Source of the DNA: Megasphaera sp.
GTDB lineage: Bacteria > Bacillota > Negativicutes > Veillonellales > Megasphaeraceae
DNA: 40,259 bases
NCBI GenBank assembly: GCA_022649055.1
Contig: JALCNL010000010.1
Span: 1-40,259 of the forward strand
Reading direction: 5' to 3'
In this document: one piece after another, positions 1-7,329 of the stretch
Numbering within the stretch: position 1 is the first letter of the stretch
Layout of the letters: every line of letters begins with the position of its first letter
Notes under the pieces: model-generated
Told to the model about the DNA's origin: nothing
The model's database searches: none
Seen by the model: only the letters and a program-made list of their open reading frames with translations
Position numbers and translations under genes: made by a program

Positions 1-594
1 TCTCAAACGCTGGGGATGGTACCCGTACAACTTGATGATTGGAATATTGATATGTTAGCTTTTACGGGACATAAATACCTGTTGGGGCCCCAAGGTACAG
101 GTGGGTTATATGTAAGGCCGGGTTTGCAGCTGGAACCCTTGTTATGCGGGGGCACGGGGATTCAAAGCGATAGAAAAGAGATGCCTCCAGAAATGCCGAT
201 TCATCTGGAAGCAGGAACAGGAAATGAACCGGCTTATTATGGTTTATTGGCAGCCCTTCGCTGGAGCGAAGAAAATCCTGCTGATATAAACCGGATAGAG
301 TGGCTGACAGAATATTTGAAACAAGGACTTGCCGATGCAGGGGCGACAGTTATTGCACCGCAGGAAAAATGTACGCCTGTTGTGAGCTTTGTTATAGAGG
401 GAAAGTCTGCTGCTGAGATAGGGTATATACTGACGGAAAGTTACGATATTGTTTGCCGCAGCGGCTTACATTGTGCTCCCCGTATTTTTACCGATCTAGG
501 CTGTGATAGTACGGTGCGTCTGAGTCTTTCGCGATTTACCACAGAAGAAGAAATTAAAGCAGTGATACAGGCTGTTAGTAGTATCATGAGGTAA
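1..594 (+). CDS. Cysteine desulfurase, EF2568-like (5' end missing)
   Basis: This PLP enzyme of aminotransferase class V takes sulfur (or selenium) from cysteine (or selenocysteine) onto an active-site cysteine. The reading frame is open from base 1, so the start lies outside the window; about half of a roughly 380-residue protein is present. Visible are the PLP-binding lysine in FTGHKYLLGPQGTGGLYV (codon 25 of the window) and the catalytic cysteine in RSGLHCAP (codon 158). The GPQGTGGLYV and EAGTGNEPA stretches resemble the EF2568 branch of the family, which in Enterococcus lies in a selenium-associated cluster, rather than housekeeping IscS/SufS; that placement is from memory. The next gene starts 5 bases after the stop, so this is probably the head of a small operon with the radical SAM gene. 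Which thiol or selenol acceptor it serves is unknown. Confidence 0.9.
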   Translation, partial: SQTLGMVPVQLDDWNIDMLAFTGHKYLLGPQGTGGLYVRPGLQLEPLLCGGTGIQSDRKEMPPEMPIHLEAGTGNEPAYYGLLAALRWSEENPADINRIEWLTEYLKQGLADAGATVIAPQEKCTPVVSFVIEGKSAAEIGYILTESYDIVCRSGLHCAPRIFTDLGCDSTVRLSLSRFTTEEEIKAVIQAVSSIMR

Positions 595-599
595 GTTAC

Positions 600-878
600 A
601 TGCATTTCGAATATAAAAAAAAAGAAAATTGTTTAGCATATTCTCAGATATATGAGTACAAGCTGACTATCACTGTAAGAGAATTCAAGACACATCTGAA
701 TGGATGGACTGTAGAAGAAAATCATCGTTACCGCAGGCCGATGATGACAGCCATAAAGAGGGGCGTACAAATTAAAGGTATATTAGACAAATATGTTATT
801 ACTGTAAGCTTTCCTGAAGACACGTATGTTGAAGAGAAGATGTTTTTTGAAGCGTGGTTAAAGAATGAGGAGAATTGA
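600..878 (+). CDS. Conserved-looking 92-residue protein of unknown function
   Basis: I do not recognise this protein. It is small, charged and soluble-looking, with no signal peptide or membrane segment and only one cysteine (residue 11), so a metal-cluster role is unlikely. The sequence alternates short strand-like stretches (YEYKLTITVREF, DKYVITVSF) with basic segments and ends in an acidic, aromatic helix. It starts 5 bases after the desulfurase stop, with GAGG about 8 bases upstream, and its TGA ends one base before the ATG of the radical SAM gene. That tight packing argues it is translated and works with its neighbours, perhaps as a carrier or accessory subunit; this is inference from position only. 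Confidence 0.7.
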   Translation: MHFEYKKKENCLAYSQIYEYKLTITVREFKTHLNGWTVEENHRYRRPMMTAIKRGVQIKGILDKYVITVSFPEDTYVEEKMFFEAWLKNEEN

Positions 879-879
879 C

Positions 880-2229
880 ATGACGAGAGACATATCACAA
901 ACTCAAAGTGTTTGCCCCGTTTGCTTGCAAGTTGTTAATGCTAAGATTTTTCAGGGCAAGGATGGAAATATTTATATGCAGAAACGTTGTCCGGAGCATG
1001 GCGTATTTACGGTACTGCTTTGGGAAGGAAGGATGGAGGAATATTTGTCTTGGGGAACATATGCAAATAACGATGATGTTATTACGGCTCCGCGTCCTAT
1101 CAACAAGGGCTGTCCTTATGACTGCGGTTTATGTCAGGGGCATCAATCCAATGGCTGCTGTGTTTTGTTGGAATTAACTAATCGGTGTAATTTGTCTTGT
1201 CCTGTTTGTTTTGCCGATTCTGGTTTTCAGAAAGGATGCGATATGACGATTCAGGAAATTAATGATCAATATGATATGCTTATGGATCGCGGCGGACCTT
1301 TTAACATTCAACTTTCTGGAGGAGAACCTACATTGCGCGATGATTTACCGGAAATCATACAATTAGGACGTAAAAAGGGATTTACCTTTTTTCAGCTTAA
1401 TACCAATGGAATCCGATTGGCAGAAGAAAAAGAATATGCGCATACACTAAAAAAAGCAGGTTTGAGTTGTGTATTTCTGCAGTTTGATGGATTTACGGAT
1501 ACAACATTTAAGGTGCTGCGTGGCAAACTACTTTTGGAAATGAAGCAACAGGCTATCGAACATTGCCGGCAAGCCGGGTTAGGTATTATTTTAGTACCAG
1601 TTATTGCACCGGGGGTAAATATGAATGAGATAGGGGCGTTGCTTCGATTTGCTGTCAATCGAATGCCTGTTGTCCGAGGTGTTCATTTTCAGCCGGTTAG
1701 TTATTTTGGCCGATGTGTTTTGAAACATCATACGTGGCGGATTACTATTCCCCGGATGTTGCGGGAAATTGAAAAACAAACAAAGGGTTGTATGAAACAA
1801 TCTGATTTTAGCGGCGGTGGGGCAGAAAATCCCTATTGTTCCTTTCATGCTAGTTATATGCGGTTTCCTGACGGTAGTTTACAAGCATTATCGCCGCGAT
1901 ATCATCAGGGGTGCTGCATAAAAGCTTCTGAAACACGTGATTTTGTGGCTAGGCAATGGAGCAGCAGCCATCTGGAAGATTTGCCAATAGGAAAAAAATG
2001 TTGTAAGGATCCGTCCATGGAGAATACGGATTCGCTGGATGAATTTTTGGTGCAAGCCAAAGAAAATACGTTTACTGTGTCGGGCATGTTATTTCAAGAT
2101 GCCTATAATTTGGATTTGCATCGATTGCGGCGGTGTTATATTTGTGAAGCGGATAGTAAATATGGGATGGTTCCCTTTTGTGCCTATAATATAACGGATA
2201 GCAAGGGAAAGGCTTTGTATAGAAAATGA
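880..2229 (+). CDS. Radical SAM protein, TrsS / MJ0619-like
   Basis: This is a 449-residue radical SAM enzyme that would cleave S-adenosylmethionine with a [4Fe-4S] cluster held by the CxxxCxxC at Cys103, Cys107 and Cys110 (TNRCNLSCPVCFA). An N-terminal ribbon has CPVC at 12-15 and CPEHG at 37-41, and a second cysteine group at 78-94 (CPYDCGLC, then CC) could bind another cluster. The CPYDCGLC...LLELTNRCNLSCPVCFA layout is that of the family containing archaeal MJ0619 (tetraether synthase) and the bacterial radical SAM (seleno)protein TrsS; the assignment is by recalled motif, not search. More cysteine pairs lie in the C-terminal third. ATG at 880 is chosen over the upstream in-frame codon at 865 because GAGGAG sits just ahead of it. 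It is coupled to the downstream ligase by an ATGA overlap. The substrate is unknown. Confidence 0.85.
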   Translation: MTRDISQTQSVCPVCLQVVNAKIFQGKDGNIYMQKRCPEHGVFTVLLWEGRMEEYLSWGTYANNDDVITAPRPINKGCPYDCGLCQGHQSNGCCVLLELTNRCNLSCPVCFADSGFQKGCDMTIQEINDQYDMLMDRGGPFNIQLSGGEPTLRDDLPEIIQLGRKKGFTFFQLNTNGIRLAEEKEYAHTLKKAGLSCVFLQFDGFTDTTFKVLRGKLLLEMKQQAIEHCRQAGLGIILVPVIAPGVNMNEIGALLRFAVNRMPVVRGVHFQPVSYFGRCVLKHHTWRITIPRMLREIEKQTKGCMKQSDFSGGGAENPYCSFHASYMRFPDGSLQALSPRYHQGCCIKASETRDFVARQWSSSHLEDLPIGKKCCKDPSMENTDSLDEFLVQAKENTFTVSGMLFQDAYNLDLHRLRRCYICEADSKYGMVPFCAYNITDSKGKALYRK

Positions 2230-3431
2230 AAATAACTTGTTTAGAGAACTATATGAAGAGAATAACTCAACTAGACCGATTGTCTCGGACTAATATAGGT
2301 ATGTTTCAATTGGCTGCACTGAATACCGTCCTGAAGCGAGAACATGCCCGGGGCGGTTTTTATCGTATGCTGCCTTCTCATATTACCTCTTTGGAAGAAT
2401 TGCAGTATTTTCCTTTTACAACATCCCGTCAATTAATTGATAACAGCGCATCATTGCTTCTTTGTTCTCAAGCAAAGATCCAGCGGATTATAACTGATCA
2501 GACAAGCGGTACAACAGGGGTATCGAAAAGAGTGTTTTATACAGCTGGGGATTGTAAAAATACACTGGATTTTTTTGTCGCTGGACTTGCTGAAATGGTG
2601 TTTCCCGGAAGTCGCACAATGATTTGCATGCCCTTTTCCGGGCCGTATAGTCTGGGAAGCCTTATTTCACAAGCAATAGAGCGGCTGGGAGCCGTTCCTA
2701 TCAAGGCGGGTACGGAATGTACTTTTGGGGAATATTCGACTATATTAGAACAGCAAAAACCGGATATATTTATAGGAATGGCAGGTCCCTTATTATCTAT
2801 ATTGCGATTTTGCGGTTCTCATGCATTAAAACGAGCCTTAGTAAGTGGTGATGCTTGTCCTGAAAAGGTAAAAGCGGCTATTGCACATTTTGGAATTGTA
2901 CTTTTTCCGCATTATGGCTCGCGGGAAATGGCTTTGGGCGGTGCAGTAACTTGTGCTGCTCATGAAGGGATGCATGTCAGGGAAAATCATGTCATTGTTG
3001 AAATTATTGGAGAAAAAGGGGAAAAATTGCCGCCAGGAGAATACGGGGAACTAGTTATTACGACAATTGGAATGGAAGCGATGCCGCTTATACGTTACCG
3101 TACGGGGGATATAACACGGATTTTTCCGAATCATTGTTCCTGTGGAAGTGAGATTATGCGACTGGACTGTGTCAGAAGAAGCAATAATCACATGGAACTG
3201 TTAGATAATATTCTTTTTTCTTATGAATGGCTGGTAGATTATTGCATTACTGTGAGTGAACGGATTGTTGATATACGAATCTTTACTTTATCAAAATCAA
3301 AACTGGAAAATACGATCAGTAACAAAATCGCAGAAATTTTTCCAGGGAAAAAAATACATCTATCTGCAAGACCTTGCGGTATTTCGGATACATTATTTTA
3401 TCGAGGAAAACGGGTTATACGAATATGTTGA
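2226..3431 (+). CDS. AMP-forming CoA-ligase-like enzyme (PaaK-related, DVU_1553-like)
   Basis: This 401-residue member of the adenylate-forming superfamily resembles phenylacetate-CoA ligases. Such enzymes activate a carboxylate with ATP as an acyl-AMP, usually followed by transfer to CoA. The phosphate-binding loop TSGTTGVSKR is at residues 93-102, HYGSREM matches the A5 region, and RYRTGDI is the hinge-side aspartate motif followed by a CSCGS turn typical of PaaK relatives. At about 400 residues it is shorter than classic PaaK, with a reduced C-terminal domain. The start overlaps the stop of the radical SAM gene (ATGA), which implies translational coupling. A ligase of this type beside a TrsS-type radical SAM gene is an arrangement I recall from Desulfovibrio (DVU1553/1554). 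The acid it activates is not known. Confidence 0.8.
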   Translation: MKITCLENYMKRITQLDRLSRTNIGMFQLAALNTVLKREHARGGFYRMLPSHITSLEELQYFPFTTSRQLIDNSASLLLCSQAKIQRIITDQTSGTTGVSKRVFYTAGDCKNTLDFFVAGLAEMVFPGSRTMICMPFSGPYSLGSLISQAIERLGAVPIKAGTECTFGEYSTILEQQKPDIFIGMAGPLLSILRFCGSHALKRALVSGDACPEKVKAAIAHFGIVLFPHYGSREMALGGAVTCAAHEGMHVRENHVIVEIIGEKGEKLPPGEYGELVITTIGMEAMPLIRYRTGDITRIFPNHCSCGSEIMRLDCVRRSNNHMELLDNILFSYEWLVDYCITVSERIVDIRIFTLSKSKLENTISNKIAEIFPGKKIHLSARPCGISDTLFYRGKRVIRIC

Positions 3432-3475
3432 AAAAATGAAGAAAACACTTGACATGACGCAGGCATTAGGGGTAC

Positions 3476-3504
3476 TTGACGGCATTTACATAAACTGGTA
3501 AGAT
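3476..3504 (+). promoter_or_regulatory. Sigma-70 type promoter for nrdJ
   Basis: A -35 element TTGACG (3476-3481) and a -10 element TAAGAT (3499-3504) are separated by exactly 17 bases. It lies in the gap between the ligase and the ribonucleotide reductase, about 70 bases before the start codon. No cobalamin riboswitch is visible in this short leader. Confidence 0.6.
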
Positions 3505-3571
3505 ATGAAAGTAAATACAACATATAGTATACATGCGGCTATATAATTACAATATAAGGAGGAAACGCGTC

Positions 3572-5848
3572 ATGGATGAGAAGGAATGGTTGGGACAAAG
3601 TAACCAAATTGGTATTGATATTTGGCAGAATAAATATCGTAATGATAGTGAAAGTTTTGACCAGTGGGTGGAGCGCGTCAGTGCGAAAAACCAAGAAGTA
3701 GCTGAGCTAATCAAAAATCAGAAATTTTTGTTTGGCGGACGTATTTTAGCTAATCGCGGATTAGAATATGCAGGCAAGAAAATAACTCTTTCCAATTGCT
3801 ACGTTATGACACCTCCCGAAGATAATATTGAAAGTATATTCGACCGGGCAGGTAAATTGGCTCGAACTTATAGTTACGGCGGGGGCTGCGGCATTGATAT
3901 TTCGCAGTTAAGTCCTAAGGGGGCACGTATTAATAATGCGGCTAAGGAAACTAGTGGATCTATTTCTTTTATGACACTGTATTCTCTTGTTACAGAATTG
4001 ATTGGGCAGAATGGGCGCCGCGGGGCCTTGATGATTTCCATTGATTGTCATCATCCTGATATTTTAGAATTTATTAAATTGAAAACCGACTTACATAAAG
4101 TTACAAAGGCTAATATTTCTATTCGGTTGAGCAACGAGTTTATGGAGGCTGTCAAAGAGCGTAAACAATTCCGTCTTCACTATACACGTGAAGAAACGGG
4201 ACAGACTATTGAAAGTTTGGTAGATGCCGCCGACGTATTCCGCCTTATTGCTGAAACTAATTGGGATTATGCCGAACCGGGGGCATTATTTTGGAACCGC
4301 ATATGTAGTTGGAACTTATTAGCGCATACGCAGGAATTTTCTTATGCAGGGGTCAATCCTTGTGCTGAGGAACCGCTGCCTGCAGGAGGAAGCTGTCTTC
4401 TTGGCAGTATCAATTTAGCGAACTTTGTGAACCATCCGTTTACGGAAGAAGCAGTCTTTGATTTTGAAGATTTTAAACATTGTGTTGCTGTTTCCGTACG
4501 AGCTTTAAATGATGTCTTAGATGAAGGACTACCATTGCATCCATTGCAAGAACAACGGGACAGTGTTCAACAATGGCGCCAGATCGGTCTTGGTATCATG
4601 GGGTTAGGCGACATGCTTATTAAAATGGGATTGACTTATGGCAGTGAAGAAGCGGTTTCTTTTTGCCATGATATAGGGTTCACCATGGCGGATACGGCCA
4701 TTGCGGCTTCGGCGGTGTTGGCAGAAGAAAAAGGATCATTTCCAAAATGCAATACAGCTGAAATCATGGGTACTCCTTATTTTCAGGTTAATACAACAGA
4801 GAAGACGGCAGAGTTGGTGCGTTGCCATGGACTGCGCAATTCACAGTTATTGACAATAGCCCCTACGGGAACGTTATCTACCATGCTGGGAATTTCTGGC
4901 GGGATTGAACCGATTTATGCCAATTATTATGAACGAAAGACAGAGTCATTGCATGCTGCCGATGTATATTATAAGATTTATACACCTATAGTTGCGTGCT
5001 ATATGAAGCAATATGGTATTTCAGGTGATGCAGAACTGCCGGAATATTTTGTAACTGCCATGACGCTGCAATATCAGGAACGCATCGCCATGCAAGCTGC
5101 ATGGCAGACTCATATTGATGCGTCTATCAGTTCCACTGTCAATGTACCTAACAACTTTACTGTGGAAGATACAGAAAAACTCTATATGTTGGCTTATGAG
5201 AGTGGGTGCAAAGGGCTTACTATTTTTCGGGATGGATGTAAACGTGCCGGTATACTTAGCACGCATGCAGAAGAAAATACGGTTCCGATTGCCGGAGCAG
5301 GTCTCGGACGTGGCGAAATTGTCTGCATTGACGATAAGGTGATTGGCAAAAAACGTAAGTTGGTAACGGGTTGCGGCAATCTTCACTGTATGGCATTTTT
5401 TGATCCGGCAACAGGGGCATTGTTAGAAACCTACTTAAGCAAGGGCTCTACGGGCGGCTGCAATAATTTTATGATTGGACTATCGCGGATGATCTCTATT
5501 AGTGCCCGCGCCGGAATCGATATTTATACTATTGTAGACCAGCTTAATTCTACGGGGAATTGTCCATCTTACTCCGTTCGGCGTGCCACGCGGGGCGATA
5601 CAAGCCGGGGCTCTTGCTGTCCTATGGCTGTAGGCAATGCACTTATTGATATGTATAATGAAGTACAGAAAGAGTTGAATCTCAGTGAAAAGACAGTCGA
5701 ACAGGAAATAAAAAAGTTATCGGTCAGACCTAAAGCTGAAACAAAAAAAACGGCCGAAAGTATTTTTTGTCCACAATGTGGAGAACCGCTTGTTTTTGAG
5801 GGAGGGTGCAACATCTGTAAAAATTGCGGTTGGAGCAAATGTTATTGA
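3572..5848 (+). CDS. nrdJ: Adenosylcobalamin-dependent (class II) ribonucleoside reductase
   Basis: This 758-residue enzyme reduces ribonucleotides to deoxyribonucleotides using a cobalamin-derived thiyl radical, which suits an anaerobe. Seen are the N-terminal redox cysteine in NCYVM (Cys76), the GGGCGIDIS stretch, the radical-site N-x-C-x-E motif (Asn262, Cys264, Glu266 in NPCAEEP), the phosphate-binding APTGTLS loop, and a C-terminal TSCPD-type region. It ends in a four-cysteine ribbon plus tail (CPQCG...CKNCGWSKCY), which probably re-reduces the active site. ATG at 3572 is preferred to the in-frame codon at 3533 because AAGGAGG lies 9 bases ahead of it. An AT-rich palindromic stretch near 3515-3535 vaguely recalls an NrdR box but is not convincing. 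It is transcribed alone: a new promoter overlaps its stop codon. Confidence 0.95.
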   Translation: MDEKEWLGQSNQIGIDIWQNKYRNDSESFDQWVERVSAKNQEVAELIKNQKFLFGGRILANRGLEYAGKKITLSNCYVMTPPEDNIESIFDRAGKLARTYSYGGGCGIDISQLSPKGARINNAAKETSGSISFMTLYSLVTELIGQNGRRGALMISIDCHHPDILEFIKLKTDLHKVTKANISIRLSNEFMEAVKERKQFRLHYTREETGQTIESLVDAADVFRLIAETNWDYAEPGALFWNRICSWNLLAHTQEFSYAGVNPCAEEPLPAGGSCLLGSINLANFVNHPFTEEAVFDFEDFKHCVAVSVRALNDVLDEGLPLHPLQEQRDSVQQWRQIGLGIMGLGDMLIKMGLTYGSEEAVSFCHDIGFTMADTAIAASAVLAEEKGSFPKCNTAEIMGTPYFQVNTTEKTAELVRCHGLRNSQLLTIAPTGTLSTMLGISGGIEPIYANYYERKTESLHAADVYYKIYTPIVACYMKQYGISGDAELPEYFVTAMTLQYQERIAMQAAWQTHIDASISSTVNVPNNFTVEDTEKLYMLAYESGCKGLTIFRDGCKRAGILSTHAEENTVPIAGAGLGRGEIVCIDDKVIGKKRKLVTGCGNLHCMAFFDPATGALLETYLSKGSTGGCNNFMIGLSRMISISARAGIDIYTIVDQLNSTGNCPSYSVRRATRGDTSRGSCCPMAVGNALIDMYNEVQKELNLSEKTVEQEIKKLSVRPKAETKKTAESIFCPQCGEPLVFEGGCNICKNCGWSKCY

Positions 5849-5873
5849 CAAATTAGAAAAAGATGCTTATAAT
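5845..5873 (+). promoter_or_regulatory. Consensus promoter of the serine operon
   Basis: A perfect TTGACA (5845-5850) and a perfect TATAAT (5868-5873) are spaced by 17 bases. The -35 box contains the TGA stop of nrdJ. Transcription would start near 5880, directly ahead of the T-box leader. Confidence 0.85.
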
Positions 5874-6067
5874 ATATCTAATTTCAAAGAAAACGTGATG
5901 ATGGAGAAGCAATGTATAAGCCTTGTCAGAGAGTCGGCGGTTGGTGTGAGCCGATAAGGTTATAAGGAGTTCCGCTCCGGAACGGCAAATGAAGAATTTG
6001 ACAGGTTCGCCTGATATAGCGACTAAAGATGGCCGTATGGCAATTTGGGTGGCAACGCGGGAATATA

Positions 6068-6100
6068 ACTCTCGTCCCTACAAGGGACGGGAGTTTTTTT
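6068..6100 (+). terminator. First T-box terminator
   Basis: A 12-pair stem (6068-6079 with 6083-6094, one G-U wobble) is followed by a run of seven T. Its left arm contains the CGTCCC that would pair with the first T-box core in the antiterminated state. Confidence 0.85.
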
Positions 6101-6154
6101 ATTTGTTGCGTGCGGATGCACAAAGACTACGGCAATTTGGGTGGTACCGCGAGG

Positions 6155-6205
6155 ATAGAGAAGCTCGTCCCAATGGACAAGACTTCTCTATTTTATTTTC
6201 AGAAA
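6155..6205 (+). terminator. Second T-box terminator
   Basis: ATAGAGAAG pairs with CTTCTCTAT and GTCC with GGAC across a short loop, followed by a T-rich stretch (ATTTTATTTT). The left side carries the CGTCCC that competes for the second T-box core. It ends just before the serC ribosome binding site. Confidence 0.8.
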
Positions 6206-6219
6206 AGAGGGTGAAAGGA

Positions 6220-7293
6220 ATGAAGAGGGTCTATAATTTTAATGCCGGTCCTTCGGCAATGCCTATGGAGGTATTGAAGCAGGTTCAACAAGAATTTCTT
6301 GATTTTGCGGGTACCGGTATGAGTATTGTGGAAATTAGTCATCGCAGCGCTGCGTATCAAGATATGCAGGATGATACGGTGGCAACGCTTCGCAGATTGC
6401 TGAGAGTCCCCGCGGGATATCACGTGGTGTTTATGCAAGGGGGAGGGAGTATGCAGTTTCTTATGCATGGCGCAAATTTTCTGAAACAGCGTGGAGGATA
6501 CATTAATACGGGAGTTTGGTCAACAAAAGCTATGCAGGCAGCCGCTTTTTTTGGTGAAGTCTATGAAGTTGCAACAAGCGGTGATAAAAATTTTTCTTAC
6601 ATTCCTCAATCCGACACGTTTGTTATAAAACCGGATACAGATTATGTGTATATTACCTCGAATAATACCATACATGGCACAGAATGGAAAAAATTTCCAA
6701 AATTCAATATACCTGTTATATGTGACATGTCCAGCGATTTTCTGGCACGGCCCGTTGATGTCTCTCATTTTGATTTAATTTATGCTGGGGTACAAAAAAA
6801 CCTAGGGCCAGCTGGGGTAGTAACGGCTATTATCAAAGACTCTTTTCTTGAAACAGCGAGAACGGATATTCCCGTCATGTTGCAATACAAGACTTTTACA
6901 GAACATGATTCGACATATAATACGCCTCCTGTGTTTTGCATTTATTTCGTCAATAAGGTGCTTCACTGGTTAGAAAATCAAGGCGGGCTTGAAAAAATGA
7001 AAGGGAGAAATGCTCATAAAGCAAAAATTGTATATAAAACGATTGATGATAGTGCGGGATTCTACCAAGGCCACGCCGCAATGGATTCTCGCAGCAATAT
7101 GAATGTAACATTTAATCTCAGAACACCGGAATTGGAAAATAAATTTTTAATTGAAGCAGATGCAGCAGGCTTTATCGGCATAAAAGGACATCGTTCTATC
7201 GGCGGTTGCCGTGCTTCCCTCTATAATGCAGTTACAGAAGAGGCGTGTGCGGCACTTTCTGAATTCATGCGAAACTTTCAAAAAAATAATTAA
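6220..7293 (+). CDS. serC: Phosphoserine aminotransferase
   Basis: This 357-residue PLP enzyme converts 3-phosphohydroxypyruvate and glutamate to phosphoserine, the second step of serine synthesis. It begins YNFNAGPSAMP, as SerC proteins do, and has the PLP lysine in AGVQKNLGPAG (Lys193) and the conserved HRSIGGCRASLYNA near the C-terminus. The open frame extends upstream to 5989 through the T-box, but the initiator must lie after the leader; ATG at 6220 has AGAGGG about 10 bases ahead, and a GTG at 6211 is a weaker alternative. It is the first gene of the T-box controlled operon, with serA 36 bases downstream. Confidence 0.95.
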   Translation: MKRVYNFNAGPSAMPMEVLKQVQQEFLDFAGTGMSIVEISHRSAAYQDMQDDTVATLRRLLRVPAGYHVVFMQGGGSMQFLMHGANFLKQRGGYINTGVWSTKAMQAAAFFGEVYEVATSGDKNFSYIPQSDTFVIKPDTDYVYITSNNTIHGTEWKKFPKFNIPVICDMSSDFLARPVDVSHFDLIYAGVQKNLGPAGVVTAIIKDSFLETARTDIPVMLQYKTFTEHDSTYNTPPVFCIYFVNKVLHWLENQGGLEKMKGRNAHKAKIVYKTIDDSAGFYQGHAAMDSRSNMNVTFNLRTPELENKFLIEADAAGFIGIKGHRSIGGCRASLYNAVTEEACAALSEFMRNFQKNN

Positions 7294-7329
7294 TCATACT
7301 ATATATTATTTTATACAGGAGGCTATATA

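Larger units (their letters stand above)
5880..6205 (+). promoter_or_regulatory. T-box leader, probably serine-specific, with two antiterminator modules
   Basis: This untranslated leader would sense uncharged tRNA and control the serine operon by transcription antitermination. Stem I is recognisable from AGAGAG and GGTTGGTG at 5928-5948, with CCTTGTC (5921-5927) pairing to GATAAGG (5953-5959). On the 3' side of the putative specifier loop the serine codons AGT (5968-5970) and TCC (5971-5973) are adjacent, so the exact specifier is unsettled. A CAGG-TTCG-CCTG hairpin (6002-6013) may be stem III. Two T-box cores follow: GGGTGGCAACGCGG (6047-6060) and GGGTGGTACCGCG (6139-6151), each with its own CGTCCC partner and terminator. 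Only one stem I is seen. The serine assignment rests mainly on the downstream serC, serA and serS genes. Confidence 0.9.

Noticed and set aside
880-2229. Selenocysteine (in-frame TGA) in the TrsS-like protein
   Set aside because: The frame is continuous with cysteines at all motif positions; no internal TGA is needed or seen.
3256-3501. 81-residue frame over the end of the ligase gene
   Set aside because: It lies in another frame of the ligase, has no ribosome site and overlaps the nrdJ promoter.
3432-3571. Cobalamin riboswitch or NrdR boxes ahead of nrdJ
   Set aside because: The gap is too short for a full cobalamin riboswitch and shows no B12-box; the AT-rich palindrome near 3515-3535 matches an NrdR box only loosely and is not paired.
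5989-6219. 77-codon N-terminal extension of SerC
   Set aside because: It reads through both T-box modules and terminators; homologues begin at the YNFNAGP segment.
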